64,000 bases of DNA from Chitinophaga sp. Ak27 (GTDB taxonomy: Bacteria; Bacteroidota; Bacteroidia; Chitinophagales; Chitinophagaceae). The stretch's first letter is position 1. Each line of letters starts with the position of its first letter. This document shows positions 26,604-36,072 of this stretch, in pieces. The stretch is from positions 62,001-126,000 of the forward strand of contig NZ_JABAOB010000007.1 of NCBI RefSeq assembly GCF_012726295.1, given 5' to 3'. Position numbers and translations under genes: made by a program. Under the pieces are notes generated by a model that saw only the letters and a program-made list of their open reading frames with translations, did no database searches and was not told where the DNA came from.

Positions 26604-26639
26604 TCAATAAAAAACAGGCATCAGAAATCCAATGCCTGT
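26604..26639 (-). terminator. Intrinsic terminator of the collagen-like operon
   Basis: On the minus strand an 8-bp stem (26639-26632 / 26621-26614) is followed by a T-rich run (complement of the A-rich bases near 26604-26613). It lies 24 nt after the stop of the last collagen-like gene. Confidence 0.85.
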
Positions 26640-26662
26640 CACGATTATTCTATTTGCGTGTG

Positions 26663-29600
26663 CTATTTGACGTTTACGTATACTTTGATTTTGCCTTCCT
26701 CTCCATTAAACTCCTGTAATGCCTTCCCTATCACCTGGCCTGTTTTCACTTTATCCATATCCGCTTTCATCGCATAGCCCCGTTTATGGGAGGTAACAAG
26801 CATATCGCCGCGATGAATCGGTCCATTTTCATTACACACTTTCGTAGGAATCACCCCTACCACACCCAATGGGATCTTTGCCGTTTCAGTAGTATCTATC
26901 TCGGTTTCTGTCATCAATACACCTGGTTTCGTAGCATACACGCCTATTACGAGCGAAGAATAGGCCTCGGTTGATTTCTCTACTGTACGGTCAGCACTGG
27001 TCGCAATTACCATCACATCTCCGGGTTCATAAGCCGCTCTTTCCCCCGTTACATCAAATGCTTCGGCCACATCCGCTCCTCCCACCTGGGAGCCTCCATT
27101 GAAAAAGCCCTTGCCCGTATGGTCAATGCGCGCCTTGTTAAAGCCTCCTGCTTGATAAATGGCCAAATCCCCGGTTGCCCCGTTATGGTTCACAACAAAG
27201 GCAGATCCCTGACCATTGGTAACCACCTGGAGCGCAATGCCAAAGCCGGTCGAATTGCTGTGTTCAAAATAGCCACCATATCCACCCGTACCGGAAGCTA
27301 TCCCGTATACACCAGCGGTACCATTATTACCAAATATACTGTTCACCTCTCCACGTACTCCCGCTCCAACGCCAGTGGTGTTATTCATAAAGAAATTGCC
27401 GGCATTGCCCAATGAATGATCCGCTATCACTCCTGGCCCGATACTGGTTACCTGTAAGGTATTATCGGTGTTAGTACTGTTTGAGGTTTGAATCTGTACA
27501 GCGTTGCCACTGGGGCCACTATGGTCCAGCACCGTGGCAGTACCCTGTCCCTGGCTTGTAACGTACAATGCATGTCCAAATCCAGTAGTGTTGCTATGTT
27601 CAAAATATCCGCCGTATCCACCGGTTCCGGAGGCTACACCATATATGCCGGCAGTGCCGGCATTACCAAATAAACTGTTTACCTCTCCCCGCACTGCGGC
27701 AGCAACAGCAGTGGTGTTGTTTGCGAAGAAGTTGGCAACATTACCCAAGCTATTATCGGGAATATTTCCCGGGCCGGTGGAGGTCACCTGGATAGTGTTA
27801 TTGGCACTATTAGTATTGTTCGTATTTTGAACAAATACAGCGCTGCCACTAGGACCATTCTGGGTGACTGTCATGGCATTCCCTTGCCCCTGGTTAATTA
27901 CAGCCAGTGCATTCCCAAAACCGGAAGTACTGGAATGTTCAAAATAACCGCCGTAACCACCGCTGCCGGAAGCCACACCATAAACGCCCGCTGTACCATT
28001 ATTCCCGAAAATACTGTTCACTTCACCACGTACACCGGCGCCAACACCATTGGTATTATTGGCAAAGAAGTTCGCTGCATTTCCCTGCGAATGGTCTGCT
28101 ATAACCCCCTGGCCTGTACTCACCGCCTCCAGCACATTGTGGGTATCTGCAGTGTTAACATTTTCAAAGAGCCCTGCCCGGCCAGTGCCACCACCAATCC
28201 CCGCCCGCCCTAAAACGCCAATGGCACTGCCACTGGCATCGGTGGCGGTAAATCCATAAACACCATAGCCGATTCCGTCATTTCTTCCCACCACAGCGCC
28301 AGTCCCCGTTCCAATACTTTTAGTGCGACCTGTTACAGCTTCACCTCCGGCAGTATTATCTCCTAATACGCCGGCGCCACTCAAGGTAGCAGTTACGCCA
28401 TATACGCCGTTGCCTCCCGAGCTATTTCCCGCTACGGCGTTGTTGGTGCCTGTTGTGTTCCCATTGACAGCCACGCCGTTTCCGGTGGTACTGGCTTGCA
28501 ATACAGTGGAATTATTGGCATTGTTGCTAATCAGAAAGGATCCTGCTATACCGTTGTTGCTCGTGGCAGTCAGCCCGGTACCGGAGCTGCTATTCGCATA
28601 TACGCCAATACCTGCACCAGTGGCGTTGCCATAAACTCCAATTCCCGTAGGCGTGTTGCCATATACGCCCCATCCGCTTCCACTCTGTGATCCCCATACA
28701 CCTATACCCAAACCACCGGTGCCATTATTAATACCCCTTACAGCGGAGGAAAAACCACCTGGAGCAGTAGCGGAAACAATTCCCCTCAGTGCGGTAATAC
28801 TGGCGCTGGTACTATTGCTAACGCCTTCCAATATAGTGCCGTCACCTTGATTGGTAATGGAAAACACCGTACCCGGCAAATTCACCGTATTGGCATAAGG
28901 TAGTGCAAAGGGCGCTCCGGCCGTTGCCGGTGTCCATTTGGCCCCGTCATATCGCAATATTTGCCCGGCTAACGGAGCCACCGTATTAACAGCTATTCCC
29001 TGCAGTCTGGCTACGCCGGGATTAGGGTAAGTACCCTGTAAGTCGCCGCCGGCAGGACCGTTGGGAGGTAAGGTAGTTGGAATAACGCCGGCGGCGATTT
29101 TTGCCGCAGTTACCTTGCCATTGCCGATAAGAGGATCAGGGTAATTGCCTGTTAGATCCCCGCCCGCAGGTGAAGCAGTAATACTTCCCGCAGGACCTTG
29201 AGGACCTTGTGGTCCTGCCGGTCCTATCGGTCCTATCGGTCCCACCGGCCCGGTAGCTCCCGCCGGACCAATTGGACCAATTGGCCCAATTGGCCCTGCG
29301 GCCCCCGTAGCACCCACCGGTCCGGCAGGTCCCTGCAAGCCCTGCGGCCCCACATTGCCCGGATCCCCTTTAAGTCCCTGGAGGCCCATGGCGCCGGTTG
29401 CGCCGATCGGCCCTGCTGGACCGATCGGCCCCGCCGGCCCTTGTAATCCCGTTGGTCCTACCGGTCCCATAGGACCTGTAGCCCCCTGCGGTCCCACATT
29501 GCCGGGATCTCCTTTAAGCCCCTGTGGTCCTACAGGACCTGTTGCGCCTATTGGACCCACAGGACCCGGATCACCCTTCGGGCCCTGTATTCCGGCTATA

Positions 29601-30049
29601 CCAGGGTCTCCTTTAGGTCCTTGCGGCCCTGCCGGCCCCGGCGCACTGTTTGCCGCATAAATGGCAAAGGGCACACTCATTAACTGAGAGGTACCCAGCT
29701 CTGTAAAATTACTTCCACCAGAAGATATTTCTACCCGTAAATACTGATTGGCCTGGGCCCAGGGAACGCCGGCAAAGGTGCCGGATACTACATCGCCTTT
29801 ACCAATTTGAGCGGTAAAGAGCCCTACCTGATTGGTTGTAACATCCTGCGTTTCCTGGTATTGTACGTTTCCGGAGGCAGATCCTCCCAAAATGGTAAAC
29901 CTGATTTTTAATGCCTGGGCGGGGAGCGTAGTCCCATTCATATTCCTGGCTACCGCCTGGTAATTGATACCCTGTAATCCGCTCTGGGCATGCAGCTGCA
30001 ACAATGTAGGAAAAAAGGCGATGATGGTTAGATATATAATTCGTTTCAT
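26663..30049 (-). CDS. Giant secreted collagen-like protein A
   Basis: 1128 aa with a signal peptide (ending TLLQLHAQ). Domains: an N-terminal ~110-residue Bacteroidetes secretion/adhesion module (GINYQAVARNMNGT, VGLFTAQIGKGD, LGTSQLMSVPFAIYA); a Gly-X-Y collagen-like stretch at about 136-290 with many GPKGDPG and GPIGP triplets; a long Gly/Asn/Thr-rich beta-repeat region with three ~115-residue repeats (each with VRGEVNS and GGYGGYFEHS); and a C-terminal domain (EPGDVMVIATSADRTVEKS, IPLGVVGVIPTKVCNENG) like those ending tail-fibre-type proteins. No T9SS type A sorting signal is seen at the end. It is probably a fibrous surface or extracellular protein, last in a minus-strand cluster. It is a paralogue of the protein at 30683-33838. 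Confidence 0.92.
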   Translation of the reverse strand: MKRIIYLTIIAFFPTLLQLHAQSGLQGINYQAVARNMNGTTLPAQALKIRFTILGGSASGNVQYQETQDVTTNQVGLFTAQIGKGDVVSGTFAGVPWAQANQYLRVEISSGGSNFTELGTSQLMSVPFAIYAANSAPGPAGPQGPKGDPGIAGIQGPKGDPGPVGPIGATGPVGPQGLKGDPGNVGPQGATGPMGPVGPTGLQGPAGPIGPAGPIGATGAMGLQGLKGDPGNVGPQGLQGPAGPVGATGAAGPIGPIGPIGPAGATGPVGPIGPIGPAGPQGPQGPAGSITASPAGGDLTGNYPDPLIGNGKVTAAKIAAGVIPTTLPPNGPAGGDLQGTYPNPGVARLQGIAVNTVAPLAGQILRYDGAKWTPATAGAPFALPYANTVNLPGTVFSITNQGDGTILEGVSNSTSASITALRGIVSATAPGGFSSAVRGINNGTGGLGIGVWGSQSGSGWGVYGNTPTGIGVYGNATGAGIGVYANSSSGTGLTATSNNGIAGSFLISNNANNSTVLQASTTGNGVAVNGNTTGTNNAVAGNSSGGNGVYGVTATLSGAGVLGDNTAGGEAVTGRTKSIGTGTGAVVGRNDGIGYGVYGFTATDASGSAIGVLGRAGIGGGTGRAGLFENVNTADTHNVLEAVSTGQGVIADHSQGNAANFFANNTNGVGAGVRGEVNSIFGNNGTAGVYGVASGSGGYGGYFEHSSTSGFGNALAVINQGQGNAMTVTQNGPSGSAVFVQNTNNTNSANNTIQVTSTGPGNIPDNSLGNVANFFANNTTAVAAAVRGEVNSLFGNAGTAGIYGVASGTGGYGGYFEHSNTTGFGHALYVTSQGQGTATVLDHSGPSGNAVQIQTSNSTNTDNTLQVTSIGPGVIADHSLGNAGNFFMNNTTGVGAGVRGEVNSIFGNNGTAGVYGIASGTGGYGGYFEHSNSTGFGIALQVVTNGQGSAFVVNHNGATGDLAIYQAGGFNKARIDHTGKGFFNGGSQVGGADVAEAFDVTGERAAYEPGDVMVIATSADRTVEKSTEAYSSLVIGVYATKPGVLMTETEIDTTETAKIPLGVVGVIPTKVCNENGPIHRGDMLVTSHKRGYAMKADMDKVKTGQVIGKALQEFNGEEGKIKVYVNVK

Positions 30050-30061
30050 AAGGGGTCTGTT

Positions 30062-30493
30062 TTAATTTTTTGCCTCTCTTTTAATAACAGAGGTTTTGGG
30101 GGGCTCTACAATCGTGTTGGGTGGAGTACCCTGCTGAGGAGGGAACGGTACCGCCGGAACAATCACTTTTATGTCGGATTTAATAGGAAGCTCCTGGCCA
30201 GAAGGGCCTTTTGTGCTTTCAGATATTCGGCCGGCCGGCCGGTTGATGTGAGTAGTACCCACGCTACCGCCCTCTTTTACAGGCACTTTGTTATCTGATG
30301 AGGATGTCGCCGATAAGTGATTCCCTGTAATTGATGTACCTGCGCTACCTCCTTTAATAGGTACTTTGTTATTTTCCAGGGTGGCCCGGTTTAGTTGCCC
30401 GGTAGAACTGCCTTGTTTAATGGGAACTTTCCCGGCTTGTGCTTGCGCTATGACTGTCGTAAACAGGCAAAGCACTGTGTAGAATAGTTTCAT
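30062..30493 (-). CDS. Small secreted repeat protein (KVPIK repeats)
   Basis: 143 aa with a signal peptide (MKLFYTVLCLFTTVIAQAQ). I recognise no family. The mature protein is low-complexity and basic, with three spaced repeats KVPIKQGSS, NKVPIKGGS and NKVPVKEGGS, then a proline-rich tail (VIVPAVPFPPQQGTPP) ending in KREAKN. It has no cysteines or membrane helix and is likely disordered. It is encoded 12 nt before collagen-like protein A, so the two are co-transcribed and may interact; a comparable small secreted gene precedes collagen-like protein B. Confidence 0.75.
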   Translation of the reverse strand: MKLFYTVLCLFTTVIAQAQAGKVPIKQGSSTGQLNRATLENNKVPIKGGSAGTSITGNHLSATSSSDNKVPVKEGGSVGTTHINRPAGRISESTKGPSGQELPIKSDIKVIVPAVPFPPQQGTPPNTIVEPPKTSVIKREAKN

Positions 30494-30634
30494 GGGGTGC
30501 TGTTTTATTTAATAGAAAGAAGAGTAAATAATAGCTTTTCTGATATGATGAAATGAACGACTCCAACAACTGACTATGACCCGGCTACTGATCCTGCTGC
30601 CTGTTTATAACACAATGCTGTATATAAAATAGAA

Positions 30635-30662
30635 GGCAGGCCCCTCTTTCAGGAAGCCTGCC
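30635..30662 (-). terminator. Hairpin between the two collagen-like genes
   Basis: A 7-bp stem (30662-30656 / 30641-30635) with a 14-nt loop, 20 nt after the stop of collagen-like gene B on the minus strand. The tail (TTCTATTTTATA) is only moderately T-rich, so it could be a leaky terminator that separates two transcription units. Confidence 0.55.
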
Positions 30663-30682
30663 AGTACAGAAGAAATTTCAAT

Positions 30683-33600
30683 TTATTTTATGTTTACCAG
30701 TACCTTAATCTTTCCTGTTTCACCACTGAATTCCTGCAAAGCTTTACCAATCACTTGTCCGGGCTTCAGCTTATCCACATCAGCTTTCATGGCATACCCA
30801 GCTTTACTGGAGGTAACCAATAAATCGCCCCGGCGGATGTTCCCATTTTCGTTACATACTTTAGTGGGGATCACACCAATGACACCCATGGGAACTTCAG
30901 TGCTGTTATCCTCGTCTATATCTTTTTCGGTTAATAGCACTCCGGGTTTGGTGGCGTATACACCTGCTACCAGGCTGGAATAGGGTTCAGATGATTTTTC
31001 TACCATACGGTCTGCATTGGTAGCAATAATGAGTACGTCTCCGGGCTCATAGGCCTCCCGTTGACCGGTTACAGCAAAGGATTCTGCCACGTCGGCACCA
31101 CTGTTTTGAGTGCCTCCGTTAAAGAACCCCCGACCTGCCTTGTTGATACGTGCAACGTTAGCTCCATCGTTTTGTAAAACAGCCAGGTTGCCAGACGCAC
31201 CTGTATGATTAATAAGCAGACCAGTTCCAGTTCCCGAGTTATTTACCTGTACGGTAGGCTGACCGTTGGCTGTGTTAAAATTTGCAAATCTTGCTGCTTT
31301 ACCAGTACCGAAGTTGGGAATCCAGCCAAAGATTGCATTACCAGCTCCATCACAGGTAGCTTCTACACCATGGCCGCTTCCACCGGCATTCGCTTTAATG
31401 CCATTTCCATTTCCTTCAGATAATGCAAGTAGTGCGGGTCCATTACCTGCCGGATTAGAAGAGTAGAATAATCCCGCATAACCACCGGTACCAGAGGATA
31501 AACCATATACACCGGCGGTGCCGAAATTGGCAAACATCGAATTTACTTCTCCCTTAACAGCCGGAGAAGTTCCGATAGTCTTGTCTACGAAGAAATTACC
31601 AGCAATGCCGTTACCCGTTGTTTTGGCGGTAATAACATCGCTGGTGTTGCTCTCATTGAAAATTTCAAACCTGCCAGCTCTGCCTGTGGCAAAAGAAGGT
31701 ACCCAGGCATAGAGGGCATTACCTGCTCCATCTATATTTGTTTCCACACCATTCCCGCCTTTACTGGCATTAGCAGTGATGGCATTGCCATTCCCATCTT
31801 GAATGGCTACCAATGCAGGGCCGTTCCCTGTTGTATTAGATGAATGGAATAAACCGGCAAAACCACCGGTACCAGAAGAAATACCGAATACACCGGCAGC
31901 GCCAAAATTGGCAAACTGGGTATTTACCTCCGCTCTAACGGCGGCACCTACACTGCTGGTATTATCCAATTTAAAAGAGGCAACGTTCCCCAGTGTATTA
32001 TCCGGAATATTACCCTTACCATTGGAGGCTACTTCCAATGTGTTGGCAGCTATATTGTCGGCATTGAAATTCTCAAAACGACCGGCCCTTCCGGTACTAT
32101 TGTTAACGCCTACCTGTCCATATACGCCAATACCGGTACCACTGGTATTGGTGGCAATAAAACCTCTCAAGCCATAGCCGCCGCCGTCATTGCGCCCAAC
32201 TACCGCTCCGGCAATATCAGATGTGGTGCGGCCTACTACAGCTTCTCCTCCTCCATTGTTATCGCCCACAACACCTGCCGATGTCAGGGAGGTCGTAATA
32301 CCATGTACGCCAAAGCCGGCGCCCGTAGAGCTCATAACTCCCGCACCATTACCGGTAGTGCTAACATTAATAACGCTACCATTACCAACAGAGGTGGCGT
32401 TGAGTACATTGTTGTTATTGGCATTGTTGAAGATTGACATTGTGGCCGGAATCCCATTGTTGCTGGTGGCAGTCAAACCTGTACCGGTATTACTATTGGC
32501 ATATACGCCCGTACCATTCGCGCTCGAATTCCCGTAAACCCCAAGACCATTCGGCGTAACACCGTATACGCCCCATCCACTTCCGTTCTGTGAGCCCCAG
32601 GTGCCTATGCCTAAACCTCCGGTACCATTATTAATACCTCGTACTGCGGCAGAAAAGCCTCCGGGAGAAGTAGAATTAATAATTCCCCTTACGGCAGCAA
32701 TACTGGAAGCGGTGGTGTTATTCGCTCCCTCAATAGAGGTACCATCACCATCATTGGTAATACTGAAGAGCGTAGAGGCATTGTTTTCAACGGTTATGAA
32801 TGGCAGGGAAAAGCCGCCCCCGGCAGCACTTGCTGCCCATTGGGCGCCGTCATATTTTAGAATTTGTCCCGCTAATGGGGCAGTAGTACTAACAGGTTTC
32901 CCCTGTAATGCTTTGACGGTCGGATTCGGATAGGTGCCGCTAAGATCTCCACCCGCCGCAACGCCATTGATATCACCAGCTGGTCCTTGCGGTCCCACCG
33001 GCCCTATAGGCCCAACCGGACCAGCAGGTCCTGCTACACCCGGATCTCCCTGGATACCTTGTGGCCCGGCAGGTCCTATCGGTCCCACAGGTCCCATTGG
33101 TCCCACAGGGCCTGCGGGTCCTATGGCGCCTACCGGCCCTATCGGTCCCACAGCTCCGGTCACACCCGGATCTCCTTTAGCGCCCTGCGGTCCTACAGCA
33201 CCGGCAGGTCCAACCGGTCCAACCGGTCCTGCTACACCCGGATCTCCTTTAGCCCCCTGTGGTCCCGCAGCTCCAGCCGGTCCAATGGGCCCTACCGGTC
33301 CCACCGGCCCCGCTACGCCCGGGTCCCCCTTTGCACCTTGTGGTCCTGTAGCTCCCGCTGGGCCTACTGGTCCTGTGGGTCCTGTTGGCCCAGGATCGCC
33401 TTTGGCGCCTTGTGGCCCCGCTGGGCCAGGAGTGCTGTTAGCAGCAAAAAGGGCATAGGGTACGCTCATTAACTGGGAAGTACCTAACTCGCTAAAATTG
33501 GCGCCGTTCATAGATACTTCCACTTTTAAATATTGATTGGCATCAGCCCAGGGTACGGTACTGTAGGTACCTGTTAGCGGCGTGCCCTTACCGATTTGTA

Positions 33601-33838
33601 AAGTGAATAGGCCCACATTGTTGGTGGTAGTGGCATGGGTTTCCTGGTATTGTACCGGTCCGGCTGCGGAGCCACCAAGGATAGAGAAACGTACTGTCAA
33701 TGATTGATTGCTAAGTACAGTGCCATTCACATTGCGGGCTACAGCCTGGTAGTTGGTACCTGTAAGTCCACTCTGAGCCGAAACAAGCTGAAAGGATGCT
33801 ATTAACAGTACAAGAGTCAGGTAACATATCTTTTTCAT
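30683..33838 (-). CDS. Giant secreted collagen-like protein B
   Basis: 1051 aa, paralogue of protein A with the same order: signal peptide (LIASFQLVSAQ); N-terminal module (GTNYQAVARNVNGT, VGLFTLQIGKGT, LGTSQLMSVPYALFA); collagen-like Gly-X-Y block at about 135-295 dominated by GPQGAKGDPG and GPVGPIGP; a Gly/Asn-rich repeat region (repeats with VRAEVNTQF/VKGEVNSMF and GGFAGLFHSS/GGYAGLFYSS); and the C-terminal domain EPGDVLIIATNADRMVEKS to KIKVLVNIK. The N- and C-terminal modules are nearly identical to A, while the repeat region has diverged, as expected after a tandem duplication. It probably forms trimeric fibres at the surface or in the matrix. Confidence 0.92.
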   Translation of the reverse strand: MKKICYLTLVLLIASFQLVSAQSGLTGTNYQAVARNVNGTVLSNQSLTVRFSILGGSAAGPVQYQETHATTTNNVGLFTLQIGKGTPLTGTYSTVPWADANQYLKVEVSMNGANFSELGTSQLMSVPYALFAANSTPGPAGPQGAKGDPGPTGPTGPVGPAGATGPQGAKGDPGVAGPVGPVGPIGPAGAAGPQGAKGDPGVAGPVGPVGPAGAVGPQGAKGDPGVTGAVGPIGPVGAIGPAGPVGPMGPVGPIGPAGPQGIQGDPGVAGPAGPVGPIGPVGPQGPAGDINGVAAGGDLSGTYPNPTVKALQGKPVSTTAPLAGQILKYDGAQWAASAAGGGFSLPFITVENNASTLFSITNDGDGTSIEGANNTTASSIAAVRGIINSTSPGGFSAAVRGINNGTGGLGIGTWGSQNGSGWGVYGVTPNGLGVYGNSSANGTGVYANSNTGTGLTATSNNGIPATMSIFNNANNNNVLNATSVGNGSVINVSTTGNGAGVMSSTGAGFGVHGITTSLTSAGVVGDNNGGGEAVVGRTTSDIAGAVVGRNDGGGYGLRGFIATNTSGTGIGVYGQVGVNNSTGRAGRFENFNADNIAANTLEVASNGKGNIPDNTLGNVASFKLDNTSSVGAAVRAEVNTQFANFGAAGVFGISSGTGGFAGLFHSSNTTGNGPALVAIQDGNGNAITANASKGGNGVETNIDGAGNALYAWVPSFATGRAGRFEIFNESNTSDVITAKTTGNGIAGNFFVDKTIGTSPAVKGEVNSMFANFGTAGVYGLSSGTGGYAGLFYSSNPAGNGPALLALSEGNGNGIKANAGGSGHGVEATCDGAGNAIFGWIPNFGTGKAARFANFNTANGQPTVQVNNSGTGTGLLINHTGASGNLAVLQNDGANVARINKAGRGFFNGGTQNSGADVAESFAVTGQREAYEPGDVLIIATNADRMVEKSSEPYSSLVAGVYATKPGVLLTEKDIDEDNSTEVPMGVIGVIPTKVCNENGNIRRGDLLVTSSKAGYAMKADVDKLKPGQVIGKALQEFSGETGKIKVLVNIK

Positions 33839-33868
33839 AATAATGATTTTGTAGTAGTGACAGTACGT

Positions 33869-34300
33869 TTAGTGTTTTTTTACGGGAGTAACTCTTGTGG
33901 GGGTGGTGGTCTCCCTGGCGTCGCCCTGGCTGGGTATAATTACTTTAGCTGGTTGAACCGGATTTGTTTGTTTTTCCCGGTCCGCCGATTCCCTTGAAGA
34001 CGCAGCTGAAGGCAATGCAGCCGCTTTTTTTTGAACAGTGGGAGCAGCATTAGGCCTGGCCGCAGCAGGTTGATAATTGGTAAATAACCTTTTCTTAGTG
34101 GGAGTGGATATTACCGTACGGTCTGGCGTAGTAATACCAGATCTGGCATTCATGTCACTGATATCTTTTTGCAACGTAGGAAACAGTACGTCAATAGTTT
34201 TCCCGGTATGACCACCGGTATTCTCTGGTTTTTCCTGTGCATGTACATATGGTAATAGGCCCGCAGTAAGTAGAATAGAAAGTATGATAAGTGATTTCAT
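33869..34300 (-). CDS. Small secreted protein of unknown function preceding collagen-like B
   Basis: 143 aa with a signal peptide (LLTAGLLPYVHAQ). There is no recognisable domain. A short ordered-looking part (TIDVLFPTLQKDISDMNARSG) is followed by a Pro/Ala/Thr/Lys-rich, probably disordered tail ending in PVKKH. It is the same length and in the same relative position as the small gene preceding collagen-like A, though the sequences share little beyond composition. Spacing is 30 nt to collagen-like B and 45 nt from the PorV-type gene, so it is inside the operon. Possibly a chaperone, linker or anchor for the fibre. Confidence 0.72.
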   Translation of the reverse strand: MKSLIILSILLTAGLLPYVHAQEKPENTGGHTGKTIDVLFPTLQKDISDMNARSGITTPDRTVISTPTKKRLFTNYQPAAARPNAAPTVQKKAAALPSAASSRESADREKQTNPVQPAKVIIPSQGDARETTTPTRVTPVKKH

Positions 34301-34345
34301 ATATGGATGTGTTGTAAACGTTGAAAAAGTATTGACAGCTACAGT

Positions 34346-35524
34346 TTATAGCTCAGAAGTCTCATGCCGGGATCTGCCGATATTGTATACCAGCGAAAAC
34401 TTGAGGGTTCTTTTTTGTACCAGGCTTTCTCCCACAGGCATCAGGTAAGCGATATCAAGTTCGAGATTGGAAACCCGCAAACCCAGGCCCGAAGAAAAAT
34501 GCTGCCGGTAACCTTTATTAGGATGTTCGTAGAAATAACCGGCACGTACAAAAAATGCCTCCCGGTAAGCATATTCGATACCGGATCCAATCGTGAATTC
34601 CCGGAGTTCTTCATGAAACCCGCCTGGCGCGTCGCCAAACGAGGAAAACATGGCATCTACTACTCCCCGGTTAGGATCTTTACCTTTTAAAATCTGGCTG
34701 GTTTCTATACCATTGGAATCCAGCGCATAGAGTGGAGGAGTAGGAACCAGCAGCTTGTTGATATCTACCGACACGGTAAATTCATGATCCTGGGTATGCA
34801 CAAACGTATAGCCGCCACCGATACGCAGATTCATCGGGAGAAAGCTCTTACGATTGTTATCATCAGAGTACTGTAGCTTGGTGCCGATATTGGTAATACT
34901 CACACCGAAGGAGTACCGGTTGCCAAAATCCAGTTTATCCACACTGTTCTGGTAATAATAGCTGATATCGCCAGCTACGCCGGATGCTGGCTTCTGCTGT
35001 ATGCTGTTGTAGGTGCCCTGGCCAAGCTGACTCCTGATATACCGTATACCCAGTGCCAGCGACATATGTTGCCCCAGTTTCCGCGCATAGGTAGCATCAA
35101 TGGCAAATTCTTTGGGGTTATAGTCCTGCAATACAGTACCATTATCGTCCCGAAAGGTCACCGATCCATAGTTGAAGTATTTCATGGATACACCTAAACC
35201 CTCAGTGCCATTAAATGTTTTATACCCGGATACATAGGCCATATTAGACCTGTTATTGTTCAGTTCCCACATCCAGGGCGAATAACAGGCGCTGACTCCC
35301 CAGTCTCCCGCAAACATGATTTTAGCAGCATTGGAAAACAGCGAGTTGGCGTCAGGGCTTAATCCGGTACAGGCATCGCCCACACCGCCACTTCTCGCAT
35401 CAGGGTTTACTAACAGGAAACTGGCGCCTACATTGGGCGGCCTTTGGGTAGCTTTTTGTGCTGATAAACGGATACCAGTTGCCAGTATACTTGCGAAAAG
35501 CATAATTGTATAACTGTATTTCAT
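34346..35524 (-). CDS. porV: PorV/LptO-type T9SS outer-membrane beta-barrel
   Basis: 392 aa with a signal peptide (ending IRLSAQ). PorV shuttles T9SS cargo from the SprA translocon to the surface attachment complex. The conserved N-terminal family segment is present (NVGASFLLVNPDARSGGVGD), then ACTGLSPDANSLFSNAAKIM, alternating amphipathic strands (LGVSMKYFNYGSVTF, MSLALGIRYIRSQLG) and a barrel ending in KFSLVYNIG. It is probably a dedicated paralogue, because it is co-transcribed with a T9SS sorting-domain protein and fibre proteins and not with other por genes. The symbol denotes the family, not proven orthology to the housekeeping PorV. Confidence 0.85.
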   Translation of the reverse strand: MKYSYTIMLFASILATGIRLSAQKATQRPPNVGASFLLVNPDARSGGVGDACTGLSPDANSLFSNAAKIMFAGDWGVSACYSPWMWELNNNRSNMAYVSGYKTFNGTEGLGVSMKYFNYGSVTFRDDNGTVLQDYNPKEFAIDATYARKLGQHMSLALGIRYIRSQLGQGTYNSIQQKPASGVAGDISYYYQNSVDKLDFGNRYSFGVSITNIGTKLQYSDDNNRKSFLPMNLRIGGGYTFVHTQDHEFTVSVDINKLLVPTPPLYALDSNGIETSQILKGKDPNRGVVDAMFSSFGDAPGGFHEELREFTIGSGIEYAYREAFFVRAGYFYEHPNKGYRQHFSSGLGLRVSNLELDIAYLMPVGESLVQKRTLKFSLVYNIGRSRHETSEL

Positions 35525-35565
35525 AACAACATTGGTTAAATAATGATGGAGTGCAATACGGTAAC

Positions 35566-36072
35566 TTATTGCACAATGAGTTTTTCAAATGAAACCTGTC
35601 CGCTCACGTTTATTACCACAGTATAGATACCTGCAGCAAAGTGGTTTACTGGCAATACCACTGTATTCCGGCCTCCCCCCAGTTCCAGGTATTGATGATA
35701 AATGGTTTGCCCCGCCGGATTAATCAGCTCAAGCGTAATGTTCGCATTCGAAAGCAGGTCAAATTGGATCTTGGTATTGGTGACCGCGGGATTGGGAAAC
35801 AGCATATAACTCTTCAGGGGATTAGTACCCTGTGGCAGTTTGGGAAAGTCTTCAGGTTGCTGGAAACCCTGTGTCAATAATAACTTCCCATTGGTAATCG
35901 GTTGCACGGCAACTTCTCCAACAGTATAGGAAATCATCATTTTCGGCGTAGTGCCAGACATACCGCCCGTGGCCACTACCTGCCGGTGCAGAATAACCTG
36001 GGCTTGGGTTGACCAGTAAAGACATGTCAGTAAAAACAATGCAATAATGCATCGGAGTGCAAGTGTTCTCAT
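35566..36072 (-). CDS. Small T9SS-exported protein with type A sorting domain
   Basis: 168 aa: signal peptide (LLTCLYWSTQAQ), a ~70-residue N-terminal segment common in short Bacteroidetes T9SS proteins (QVVATGGMSGTTPKMMISYT, TQGFQQPE), and a ~75-residue C-terminal sorting domain with the expected blocks: MLFPNPAVTNTKIQF, then LINPAGQ, AAGIYTVVINV and a final KLIV. First gene of the minus-strand cluster, 41 nt before the PorV-type gene. Such proteins are secreted and then anchored or released at the surface. No enzymatic domain is present. Confidence 0.88.
   Translation of the reverse strand: MRTLALRCIIALFLLTCLYWSTQAQVILHRQVVATGGMSGTTPKMMISYTVGEVAVQPITNGKLLLTQGFQQPEDFPKLPQGTNPLKSYMLFPNPAVTNTKIQFDLLSNANITLELINPAGQTIYHQYLELGGGRNTVVLPVNHFAAGIYTVVINVSGQVSFEKLIVQ

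Noticed and set aside
29198..29660. Plus-strand ORFs with proline/glycine-rich translations opposite collagen-like gene A (and 32934-33472 opposite gene B)
   Set aside because: GGN and CCN codons are complementary to each other, so Gly-Pro-rich coding sequence gives a Gly-Pro-rich antisense frame automatically; there is no start context, promoter or signal peptide.
26663..33838. Phage tail-fibre origin for the collagen-like genes
   Set aside because: No structural or lysis phage genes are nearby, both proteins have signal peptides, and their N-terminal module is common in non-phage Bacteroidetes surface proteins.
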